From: Magnetococcales bacterium
Lineage (GTDB): Bacteria; Pseudomonadota; Magnetococcia; Magnetococcales; JADGCH01
Assembly (NCBI GenBank): GCA_015228995.1
Contig: JADGCM010000065.1
Span: 1 to 9,097 of the forward strand
Reading direction: 5' to 3'
DNA length: 9,097 nt
Under the pieces are notes generated by a model, which had not been told where the DNA came from, ran no database searches, and saw only the letters and a program-made list of their open reading frames with translations. A program made the translations under genes and the position numbers. Shown piece by piece: positions 1 to 7,044 of the stretch (positions are counted from its first letter, which is position 1; each line of letters starts with the position of its first letter).

Positions 1-2602
1 TGCGATTGGTGGTGAAAAACGGCTCATAAAGCCGTTTGAGTGTCTGCTCACTCATACCACAACCATCATCCTGATAATATAATACAATGGTATTATCATC
101 AACAGAGACGTTGATATTTATCTTTCCCTGTTTATGATCACAAATACCATAAGTCAATGAATTAATAACTAAATTTGTGATAATCTGCGACAAAGCACCA
201 GGAAAGCTATCCAGTTCTATGTCATCCGGGCAGCTCATCGTCACCAAGTGGGGCGTCTTTTTCAGCTTCGGCCCCAGACTGATGAGGGTCTCGGTGAGGT
301 ATTCCTTGAGATTGAAGCGCCTCCTTTCCTGGCTGGTTTGGTCGACGGCGACATTCTTGAAACTCAAAATCAATTCCGCTGCCCGGCTGATGTTGGTCTT
401 GATCAGGCGGGTTGACTCCACCACCTCGTCCAGATAGTTGTCCAAAGCCTCGCGGCGCAAATCACCGTGCCGGTAGAGTTGGACAAAACGATCAGTGGCT
501 GTTTCAAGGTGGGTGGTGGCGGTGTAACCAATACCAACCGGTGTTTTGATCTCATGGGAGATACCAGCCACCATGTCGCCAAGAGCGGCGAGCCGTTCCG
601 AGCGTATCAGTTGGTCATGGGCTTGTTTGAGGGACTCAACGTAATCCTCCAGCTCCAGAGTGCGCTCATGTACCTTCTCCTCCAACAGCACATTCTGACT
701 TTGCAAAGATTCTTCCAGTGTCTTGCGATGAATCATACTGCCCAGCGTATGACCAATGGCTTGCAGCAGGTTAGTCTCTTCTGCATGGTAGGGATGCCCT
801 GCTTCCAGATAGAGTGTCAGCACGCCCAGCAAAAGCTCACCGAGCAGAATCGGTACCGAATAATGACCATGGGGCAACATACCGGAGAAGTGAATTTCGT
901 GGCGATCATCGACACAGTTGGCGTGGACAATGACCTTATCTCGGGCGGCCCGCCCGCACAGGCAATGACCAAACGGCACCTGCTGACATAACAAGAGCAA
1001 CTCACTATTCAGCCCTTTTTGGGTCGTCAATTGCAACATACCGGTCTCTGGATCGGCTAGAAATATCGCTCCTTTTGATTGCACCACTAACCACGGAATC
1101 GACAGTACCAGATCAAGGGCAACCTCCAATTGTTGCTGCAACTGAATCGGCTGATAGGAGATTTCGTACAGCTGGTTAATGACCCCCTGGTAGGCGAGGT
1201 AACGCTGTGACTGCTGCTCCGAACGCACGCGATCGGATATATCACGAAAGATGACCACTGCCCCCAAGACGCTCCCCTCATCCATCACCGGAGCAACCGT
1301 ATATTCAACGGGAAAACAGCTACCATCCTTGCGCCAAAAAACTTCGTCAGAGGCGTGGTGTTTGATCCCATCCCGGAGTGCGTCGTGGACATGGCACTGC
1401 TCACGGTGGTGGGGGGTGCCGTCTGAGTAGGCATAGTGTAACAGGGCATGATGGTCTCGTCCGATCAGTTCGCCGGGATCCCAACCCACCATACTGGCGC
1501 CAATGGCATTGATAAAGGTGGTATAGCCGTGGCGATCAACACCAGAAATCCCTTCACCAGCCGCTGCCAGCAACAACTGGTTTTGACGATGGCTCTGTGC
1601 GACTTGTGCTGTCTGGAGACCAATTTTTTGCTCAATCCGAGCCAACATTTTAGCAAAAATCACAAACAGCACACTTACCAGCATGAGGCTGGTTGCAATA
1701 ACGGCGTGGGCGTGTTGTGCACCAGTATTGTGAACGCCTTGATCATCGTAAGTGGAGAAGAGGCGCCCTATGACCTGATTGCTGATATCAAATATAGGAA
1801 CAGAGAATAGATATAATATGCTGGAGTGGCCGGTATCGATAGGCATGACTGTGTCCTCAGTAACGTCGTTTCTCCACTTCCCAGACGCTAAATAGCGATC
1901 AAATATCGCCGTTATTTCCGGGGGCAGTTGGGCCTGTCCGGTGTAGACCAACTCTGGAAAACGATCCCAATCCGGCCAACGCCGTCGATCCAGTCGTGTT
2001 TTGTCAATAAAGGTATAGAGCGCAAAGCCAAGCTGATCTTGTGCCGCCGAGATGATATGGCTAATCTCGCGGCCCAACTCCAGATAGCCGACGATGGTGC
2101 CGTTCAGTCGCCACGGCATCACCACCCGCAACGTCATTGTGCCCAGTGGGCCCATTTCGACGCCGGATGAGGTGGTAGCTGTTTGTTGAGCCCGTCGCAG
2201 GGTGTGCCGATCAATCAGGTCGCCGAATTGGTCGGGCTTGTGGACGCGAAGAAAATTGACGCCGTCGCCGTCGTGGAAGTAAAAATGGGTAACTTGGTTG
2301 TTTTCCAACAAAACACGATTGATCGGTAGACTTGCCTGCAACAAAGCGGCCCGATCCCGCGACAAAAACGCCTGTTGTATAGCCTCAATTCTGGCAATCG
2401 TCTCCAATTGGCTGCTCAGGAACAGCACCTCTCGCTGCTTCTGGGCCGCTATCTGCCGCACCACGGCATTGATGGGGTAGCGTAAAATGGCATTGCCTTG
2501 GTCGTCGTGCATCCATAGCGTCGAGGCAATCACGACGACCAGTAACACAGCAAATGCCGCCACCAATAGCCCGAGAATGGGTTTCTTAATCGACGTTGTC
2601 AC
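1..2602 (-). CDS. Sensor histidine kinase (dCache-PAS-GAF-HisKA-HATPase), 3' end cut by the window edge
   Basis: Membrane-bound two-component sensor kinase that should autophosphorylate on a histidine and pass the phosphate to a response regulator not in view. I translated it directly: 867 codons are visible from a GTG at 2602. An AAGGA ribosome site about 10 nt upstream supports this start and overlaps the end of the preceding broken gene. Domains in order: membrane helix (about 9-29); extracytoplasmic region resembling the dCache_3 double sensor (about 30-295, with FYFHDGDGVNFLRVHKP); second helix (about 299-319); PAS (about 338-461, ending in FRDISDR); GAF (about 467-625, with GHCLCGRA and PHGHY); coiled coil (about 627-667); HisKA box AGISHEIKTPVG with phospho-His about 683; ATPase domain with N box (NLVINSLTYG), G1 box (DDGCGM, about 848) and FEPFFTT. 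No HAMP domain is evident between helix 2 and PAS. The H box resembles the HEINTPLG type. The ligand is unknown. Confidence 0.93.
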   Translation of the reverse strand, partial: MTTSIKKPILGLLVAAFAVLLVVVIASTLWMHDDQGNAILRYPINAVVRQIAAQKQREVLFLSSQLETIARIEAIQQAFLSRDRAALLQASLPINRVLLENNQVTHFYFHDGDGVNFLRVHKPDQFGDLIDRHTLRRAQQTATTSSGVEMGPLGTMTLRVVMPWRLNGTIVGYLELGREISHIISAAQDQLGFALYTFIDKTRLDRRRWPDWDRFPELVYTGQAQLPPEITAIFDRYLASGKWRNDVTEDTVMPIDTGHSSILYLFSVPIFDISNQVIGRLFSTYDDQGVHNTGAQHAHAVIATSLMLVSVLFVIFAKMLARIEQKIGLQTAQVAQSHRQNQLLLAAAGEGISGVDRHGYTTFINAIGASMVGWDPGELIGRDHHALLHYAYSDGTPHHREQCHVHDALRDGIKHHASDEVFWRKDGSCFPVEYTVAPVMDEGSVLGAVVIFRDISDRVRSEQQSQRYLAYQGVINQLYEISYQPIQLQQQLEVALDLVLSIPWLVVQSKGAIFLADPETGMLQLTTQKGLNSELLLLCQQVPFGHCLCGRAARDKVIVHANCVDDRHEIHFSGMLPHGHYSVPILLGELLLGVLTLYLEAGHPYHAEETNLLQAIGHTLGSMIHRKTLEESLQSQNVLLEEKVHERTLELEDYVESLKQAHDQLIRSERLAALGDMVAGISHEIKTPVGIGYTATTHLETATDRFVQLYRHGDLRREALDNYLDEVVESTRLIKTNISRAAELILSFKNVAVDQTSQERRRFNLKEYLTETLISLGPKLKKTPHLVTMSCPDDIELDSFPGALSQIITNLVINSLTYGICDHKQGKININVSVDDNTIVLYYQDDGCGMSEQTLKRLYEPFFTTNR

Positions 2603-2615
2603 AAGAGAACAATCC

Positions 2616-3192
2616 TTAATCGGCAAAAACCTCGTTTAGAGATTGTGCGCCCAGGAGACGATCAGCCCACTTTTCTAACAAAGGTATATCTGCTTCAATC
2701 ACTTGATGATAAACCGCCTTGGGTAACAATCCGAAACGGTGTTGCATCATACGCAGCAAAAAGGCTATAGCTTCTTCCTGGCGGCCTTTTTGGAGGCCTT
2801 CATCAATTAAGTTTTGCGCATATTGTGACAACATCTGCTGAATCTCCCCGGATGATTGAAATTTATGCAACCACGTTATTTTTGTGCCGTCGTCGAGCCA
2901 ATGGCTGATAGAGAGCCAATAATGGAACAGTTGCGCCACATAGTGCGGGCTGACTCCAGCCAGAACGAGCTGTTCTACTACTTGTAAAGCGATAACTTTT
3001 TGCCGAGACCACATCAAGCCCCATGGCGATGAAGTTAATTTTAAGGATGGTTGGCAGAACGGTAAAATTGATAAATTTCTGGAGTTGCTCCGGAAGCCAC
3101 TGTTGCAGCAGGACAAGAATAGTCTCTGGATCGTTGATCCAGGCTGCAAAAAAGTTGTTATGCACATGAAAAGGATGGCCTGATTTGGACAA
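2616..3192 (-). pseudogene. Broken Rpn/YhgA-like (PD-(D/E)XK nuclease, transposase-like) gene
   Basis: Two pieces of one family occur in different frames. The first frame, from a TTG at 3192, reads HVHNNFFAAWINDPE and LPEQLQKFINF. This matches the start of Rpn/YhgA-like proteins (recombination-promoting nucleases related to transposase-like proteins). The second frame ends at 2616 and carries the usual family tail: LIDEGLQKGRQEEAIAFLLR, then HRFGLLP and WADRLLGAQSLNEVF, resembling DUF4351-type C-termini. The frame changes around 3010-3060. The central part, where the nuclease core and the VVLYHG-type segment normally lie, is not recognisable, and the total of about 190 codons is short for a family of roughly 300 residues. 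An internal deletion plus frameshift is the simplest reading. A single open frame of 204 codons (2616-3230) crosses the region, but its first third is not family-like. Family assignment is fairly secure; loss of function is inferred. Confidence 0.68.
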
Positions 3193-3227
3193 AAATAGCC
3201 CCTGTGCCTATGGCGGCAGAAGATGCT

Positions 3228-3250
3228 CAATGACTACCTTGAGGTCATTG
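3228..3250. repeat. Small perfect inverted repeat, 7-bp arms
   Basis: CAATGAC at 3228-3234 is the reverse complement of GTCATTG at 3244-3250, with a 9-nt loop. It lies between the glycosylase gene and the Rpn-like pseudogene. The stem is AT-rich and no T-run follows on either side, so I do not call it a terminator. It may be fortuitous. Confidence 0.25.
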
Positions 3251-3279
3251 TAACCCAAGCCCAGTCAATTGACAATCCT

Positions 3280-3966
3280 TCACTTTATGGCGAGGGGTGC
3301 ACAGCAACGGCCTCCACAACAACAGTCTTGACAGCGTGGGGTAGCTTGGCAGTGGACCTTGGCATGGCGAACGATCAGCGCGTGCAACTCTCCCAGCGCC
3401 ACAGCATCCACCGGGAAGCGTTGCTGCACCCAGTGCTGGGTGGCGTCATAACCAGCGTTGTCTTGAATCCAACCCAGCCGGGCCAGTAGCCGTTGACTGT
3501 AACGATCGGCCACAAATAGCGGTCGCCCGGCCCCATAACAGAGAATGCAATCGGCTGTTTCTGGACCAATACCATTGACTTGCAACAATAGTTGCCGCAA
3601 GTGGTCGGTGTCATATTGAAACAGCTGCCGCCAGTCGTCGTTGAAACGACCCAGAAATTGGACCATGGCCCGTAAACGCTGGGTCTTGACCCGAAAATAG
3701 CCGGTTGGCCGCAACAGCGGCCACAGAGTCTGATCGTCCACGTGGCGGATGGCATCGATCGTCAAGAGTTGCCGTTGCCGCAACACGGCAATCACCCTCT
3801 CGACTTGGGTCCAGGTGGTATTTTGTGTCAGTAGAGCCCCAACCACCAACTCGAACAGCTCTGACGCTGGCCACCACCCCTGTGGTCCGTAACGGCTCAA
3901 GAGTTGTTGAAATAGCCAGCCAACGTCGTTTGATTCACCGTTAACAGACGATTGATCCTCACTCAA
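3280..3966 (-). CDS. Endonuclease III-related DNA glycosylase (HhH-GPD, COG2231/MagIII-like)
   Basis: Base-excision repair protein of the helix-hairpin-helix GPD superfamily, expected to remove damaged bases from DNA. Numbered from the TTG at 3966 (228 aa): GWWPASELFELVVGALLTQN (30-49) is typical of the COG2231 subgroup; the hairpin is VNGIGPETA (130-138); the catalytic Asp is D154 in LFVADRYSQR. The C-terminal C206-x5-C212-x2-C215-x5-C221 fits the 4Fe-4S loop of this superfamily. The position of the E. coli Nth lyase lysine (K120) holds Glu136, so a monofunctional glycosylase, as in MagIII-type enzymes, is more likely than a glycosylase/lyase. The open frame continues to a TTG at 4002 and includes a GTG at 3981. 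I prefer 3966 because conserved sequence starts soon after it, the overlap with the upstream gene shrinks to 8 nt, and a weak GAAAG sits 8 nt upstream. The substrate is not predictable from sequence. Confidence 0.87.
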   Translation of the reverse strand: MSEDQSSVNGESNDVGWLFQQLLSRYGPQGWWPASELFELVVGALLTQNTTWTQVERVIAVLRQRQLLTIDAIRHVDDQTLWPLLRPTGYFRVKTQRLRAMVQFLGRFNDDWRQLFQYDTDHLRQLLLQVNGIGPETADCILCYGAGRPLFVADRYSQRLLARLGWIQDNAGYDATQHWVQQRFPVDAVALGELHALIVRHAKVHCQATPRCQDCCCGGRCCAPLAIK

Positions 3967-4780
3967 GAATCGTACTTTCACGCGTAACCGATTGTGAATC
4001 AAGCAACTTAAACTCGATCACGGACAACAAGTAGATAATTTTCCGGCTCAAGTCCAGTGCTTCACCGTAACTCTGGTCTGCATATTGTTCACGTTTACCA
4101 TGAAAGGCGCGGATGGCCCGTTCGGCCATGAAATGAAAAGATTGATGGGCACTATCCAAGAGACCGATCTCTGGCAACTGGCTATGGCGTGTCAAGCCCG
4201 TTGTGTGCAACCACACTCCCATCGCACACTTATCAGCTGACTCCATTTCTACTTGCCGGCCAAAGTTGCGGAACGCCTTTTTTAGATTTCTAGCCCAACT
4301 CAGATGCACCAGCCGCGCATGGCTGACGTTCAATATGTTACGATCCTCCGGTAGCGCATGATAAGGACCATTGAGTAACGATTGAATGAAATGACGTACC
4401 GGATGGGCGTCAGGCAGTTGCTGCTGCCCTAAAGTATCTAACTCAATCTCTGTCAGACGAAAAATGATCTCACGACTTAAGGTGCGAACAACTTCTAGTT
4501 CTGCGGCAACATCAGCACTGCGCTCTTGCTGGTGCAGCGACACAATACGCCTCGCTGCATTATGAAACCGCCTGTGGGACTCGATCAATAGGTAGATAGC
4601 GTCCAAATCGCGGTATGAACGTAGGCCATCTGTATGAATCCAACGCCCCAATTCACACTCTTCATGGGATTGAATCTCGGTTGGTGCCCGCATGCCCAAG
4701 GCAACGGCTTCGAGTTCAAACTCCCAGTTGAGATGGATATGGCGGGCAATACCAATATCTAACCTTGTGTTCCTTAACAC
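3959..4780 (-). CDS. Tandem CZB (chemoreceptor zinc-binding) domain protein
   Basis: A 273-residue soluble protein consisting almost entirely of two CZB-type domains. CZB domains bind zinc through a His/Cys/His/His set and usually sit at the end of chemoreceptors or diguanylate cyclases, where they report zinc or hypochlorous acid. Domain 1 (about 9-117) has H16, C42 in CELGRW, H69 and H73. Domain 2 (about 150-260) has H159, C185 in CAMGVW, H212 and H216. The ligand spacing is identical in both copies, an offset of exactly 143 residues, so each probably forms its own zinc site. There is no methyl-accepting, GGDEF or membrane segment. The start is GTG at 4780, with AGGAGA about 6 nt upstream, 30 nt after the FAD gene's stop; the end overlaps the glycosylase gene. 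A metal or oxidant sensor, or a zinc-holding partner for the neighbouring enzymes, is inferred only. Family call secure, role unknown. Confidence 0.87.
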   Translation of the reverse strand: MLRNTRLDIGIARHIHLNWEFELEAVALGMRAPTEIQSHEECELGRWIHTDGLRSYRDLDAIYLLIESHRRFHNAARRIVSLHQQERSADVAAELEVVRTLSREIIFRLTEIELDTLGQQQLPDAHPVRHFIQSLLNGPYHALPEDRNILNVSHARLVHLSWARNLKKAFRNFGRQVEMESADKCAMGVWLHTTGLTRHSQLPEIGLLDSAHQSFHFMAERAIRAFHGKREQYADQSYGEALDLSRKIIYLLSVIEFKLLDSQSVTRESTILE

Positions 4781-4810
4781 GGCTCGTCTCCTATGTTGTG
4801 CAATGGATCA

Positions 4811-6157
4811 TCATTCCAGGACCGATAAACAGCCATTTTTAAGCATACGCCATAATACCCGTGGATAGCTCGCACGGCGGACGATATCACGATAAGAGCC
4901 ACTGCCGGTAAATACATCCCACAAAGCGCCACTGAGACGCCGGTCGCCAACAAGCGGCTGCTCATCCTGCTCCTGTTGCACGGTCTGTAACAAACCCGAT
5001 CGAAACAACTGCCATTTGCCCAACCATTCATCCAAGCCAAACACCAAGTGTCCCAACCGGTTATCCCGTTCCAACGCACGGCAGGTTGGTAAATAATGGC
5101 GTCTGAGATCACCGGCTGAGACCCCACAGGTTACCGCCGCAAAGGCCAACGCTTTGGCGGTGCGGTAGGCGGCACCAATGCCATCTTTGTAAAGACGCGA
5201 CACCCCACAGTCGCCCACCATGGCAAAGCGATTGCCAAAAAACCGCTGTGGCATGCCCAGGTAGATCCGTGGCTGGCACTGGCAGGGCAGCACCGGGATT
5301 TCCCAGTGAGGAGGCAGACAGCTGCGTACGGCAGGATGGGCCAAGACGCGACGCACCATCTCTTTATCGATATCCTCGCCGAGAATGATAAAAGTGGCAT
5401 AGTGGCCCTTGGGAGTCATCGCCGCGAACTTCAATCCGGGCAGATCGAGCAGGAATACGTGCATGGAATGGCCCAAGACCCGCTCGACCATCTTGTCGCC
5501 AAAATAGAACTCACCGACAAAGGCACGTACGGTACGGGGCGGCCGGTAGCCTCGCCCCATTTTCTCGAATAGATTGATCCCGGTACCGTTAATACCAACG
5601 GCACCCACCAGGAAATCATACTGATGGCGCTCACCGCTGCGTGTCGTCAGTACCGGATAATCTCGCTCCCACTCGATGGCGGTCACCCGTTCAGCAATGT
5701 GGTAAGCCCCGGACTGGACAGCCAAACCGAGCAGGAACTCATCAAAACTGCGCCACGGCAGCGGTGCCTGACTTTCCGCCCCATGCGGGCCTGCTCCACG
5801 ATAAATCGAGGCAATGCGTTTCTCCGCGATTGGTGCCTCAATGCTGACGCTGCCTACCTCCGTATGTAGCCGATAGCTATCGATGGTGTCAATGATCACC
5901 TCTTCCGGTAGATGGATACCATCGGCAGCCATCATCTGCAATAACGATTCAGAGATGACGCCGCCGCACATGTTGCATCCGGCTGGACCGGTGCAGGTAA
6001 ACTGACGGGGCTCGAAGATCTCGACCTGTAGTTCAATACCGACGCTGCGGGCCACGTCGCACAAAAAGAAAGCGGTCAAGGTACCAGCCGGCCCACCACC
6101 GACGATCCCGACCCGGGCGCCGTTGTTCAACTCGATGGATTTTTGGAAGCGGCCCAA
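4811..6157 (-). CDS. FAD-dependent oxidoreductase, geranylgeranyl reductase-like, cysteine-rich
   Basis: Flavoprotein of the NAD(P)/FAD-dependent oxidoreductase superfamily, 448 aa. The Rossmann dinucleotide motif is VGIVGGGPAG, with G20-x-G22-x2-G25. The second FAD-contact motif is FAMVGDCGVSRLYKDGIG (311-328). The CGGVIS at 64-69 resembles the CGGGLS-type segment of geranylgeranyl reductases and related hydroxylases. Unusual are extra cysteines: C55-x5-C61-x2-C64 near the FAD fold, C292-x-C294 just before the GDCG motif, and C317 within it. These could be redox disulfides or a metal site. No signal peptide or clear membrane helix is seen. The start is TTG at 6157: AGGGG lies 8 nt upstream, and the gene overlaps the end of the MBL gene by 31 nt, suggesting translational coupling. 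A TTG at 6130 is possible but lacks a good ribosome site. The substrate is unknown; prenyl or lipid reduction is one option. Confidence 0.85.
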   Translation of the reverse strand: MGRFQKSIELNNGARVGIVGGGPAGTLTAFFLCDVARSVGIELQVEIFEPRQFTCTGPAGCNMCGGVISESLLQMMAADGIHLPEEVIIDTIDSYRLHTEVGSVSIEAPIAEKRIASIYRGAGPHGAESQAPLPWRSFDEFLLGLAVQSGAYHIAERVTAIEWERDYPVLTTRSGERHQYDFLVGAVGINGTGINLFEKMGRGYRPPRTVRAFVGEFYFGDKMVERVLGHSMHVFLLDLPGLKFAAMTPKGHYATFIILGEDIDKEMVRRVLAHPAVRSCLPPHWEIPVLPCQCQPRIYLGMPQRFFGNRFAMVGDCGVSRLYKDGIGAAYRTAKALAFAAVTCGVSAGDLRRHYLPTCRALERDNRLGHLVFGLDEWLGKWQLFRSGLLQTVQQEQDEQPLVGDRRLSGALWDVFTGSGSYRDIVRRASYPRVLWRMLKNGCLSVLE

Positions 6158-7044
6158 TGGCTCAACCCCTGCACGTTCAATTCAATATCGAGAGATAATA
6201 ACGCCCGCATCTGCGATGGCGGCAGCTGGCAGCCAAAAGACTGTGCCGTTTCCAACAACCACTGACTCATGGTATCAGCAAGGGGAACACCCCTGTACGC
6301 CCATGAAGCAAAATACCTGACGCCTTGTTGTAGTGTCTCCGCCCATTGTGGTCGCCAGGGCAAGGGGCCAAAATGGGTCAGGTAGATCCAGCGCGGCTGT
6401 AACTGTGCCAGACGCTCAATGGCTAAACAAGCCACCTCCGGATCGAATTGGGTCGGTGTCGTCGCTGGAAAGATGAGGGAATGCTCACCAACGTCAAACT
6501 CTCGAAACGAAATACCCAAGGCATCGCCGCTAAACAGGCCATGGTGGTCCGGATCCCAAACGCAGAAGTGATGCTTTGCATGCCCCTCGGTCGCGATAAA
6601 ACGCAAGCGACGCCTACCGACAGTGATTTCGGTGGTGTCATCGGCAATGATCAGTCGATTTTCAGCCACGGGGTGGATGGTACCATAAATCCGATCAAAG
6701 GCCTCCCCATAGACCTGACGCGAGCTATTGATCAACCGCTGCGGATCAATCATGTGGCGCGCCCCGCGTGGATGCACCACCAGCTTGGCGTTCGGTAAAT
6801 GGTGCAGCAGCTCCCCTGCCCCACCGGCATGATCGAGATGGATATGGGTAACAATGACATACTGTACCGCCTCACGAGCCACTTGCCGTTGTGCCAGTGC
6901 TGCCAGCAAGAGCGATGCTGCATGGGTGGTCCCGGTCTCAACGAAGGCGGCTCCCTCCGGCTCGTTGATCAAATAGCTGGCGGTGTGTCCCCAACGCTGT
7001 TGGTAATGGGTATCGATCAGAACAATGCGATCATCAACGTCCAT
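6127..7044 (-). CDS. Metallo-beta-lactamase-fold hydrolase (ST1585-like)
   Basis: MBL-fold metal-dependent hydrolase, 305 aa, probably cytoplasmic because no signal peptide is seen. Metal ligands are complete: H67-x-H69-x-D71-H72 (THIHLDHAGG), H155 in EGHAKHH, D174 in FSGDALG and H224 in LTHFG. This pattern, with VVHPRGARHMIDP in between, resembles the ST1585-like branch, whose substrates are mostly unknown. The distal C-terminal part (about 240-305) is helical in character and less conserved. Start: ATG at 7044, with GAGG 6 nt upstream; it overlaps the last 11 nt of manC, a typical coupling arrangement. The open frame extends to 7104, but that extension is not family-like and lies inside manC. 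The gene end overlaps the FAD gene by 31 nt, so the two products are likely made together. The hydrolysed substrate (thioester, lactone, phosphodiester or other) cannot be told from sequence. Confidence 0.9.
   Translation of the reverse strand: MDVDDRIVLIDTHYQQRWGHTASYLINEPEGAAFVETGTTHAASLLLAALAQRQVAREAVQYVIVTHIHLDHAGGAGELLHHLPNAKLVVHPRGARHMIDPQRLINSSRQVYGEAFDRIYGTIHPVAENRLIIADDTTEITVGRRRLRFIATEGHAKHHFCVWDPDHHGLFSGDALGISFREFDVGEHSLIFPATTPTQFDPEVACLAIERLAQLQPRWIYLTHFGPLPWRPQWAETLQQGVRYFASWAYRGVPLADTMSQWLLETAQSFGCQLPPSQMRALLSLDIELNVQGLSHWAASKNPSS

Noticed and set aside
467..991. 174-codon plus-strand open frame
   Set aside because: It is antisense to the histidine kinase GAF, coiled-coil and HisKA coding region and has no family character.
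3264..3273. GTCAATTGAC palindrome after the glycosylase gene
   Set aside because: Ten bases, AT-rich, no T-run and no partner; expected by chance.
5624..5869. Plus-strand open frames over the FAD gene
   Set aside because: Shadows of the minus-strand oxidoreductase, whose FAD motifs are unambiguous.
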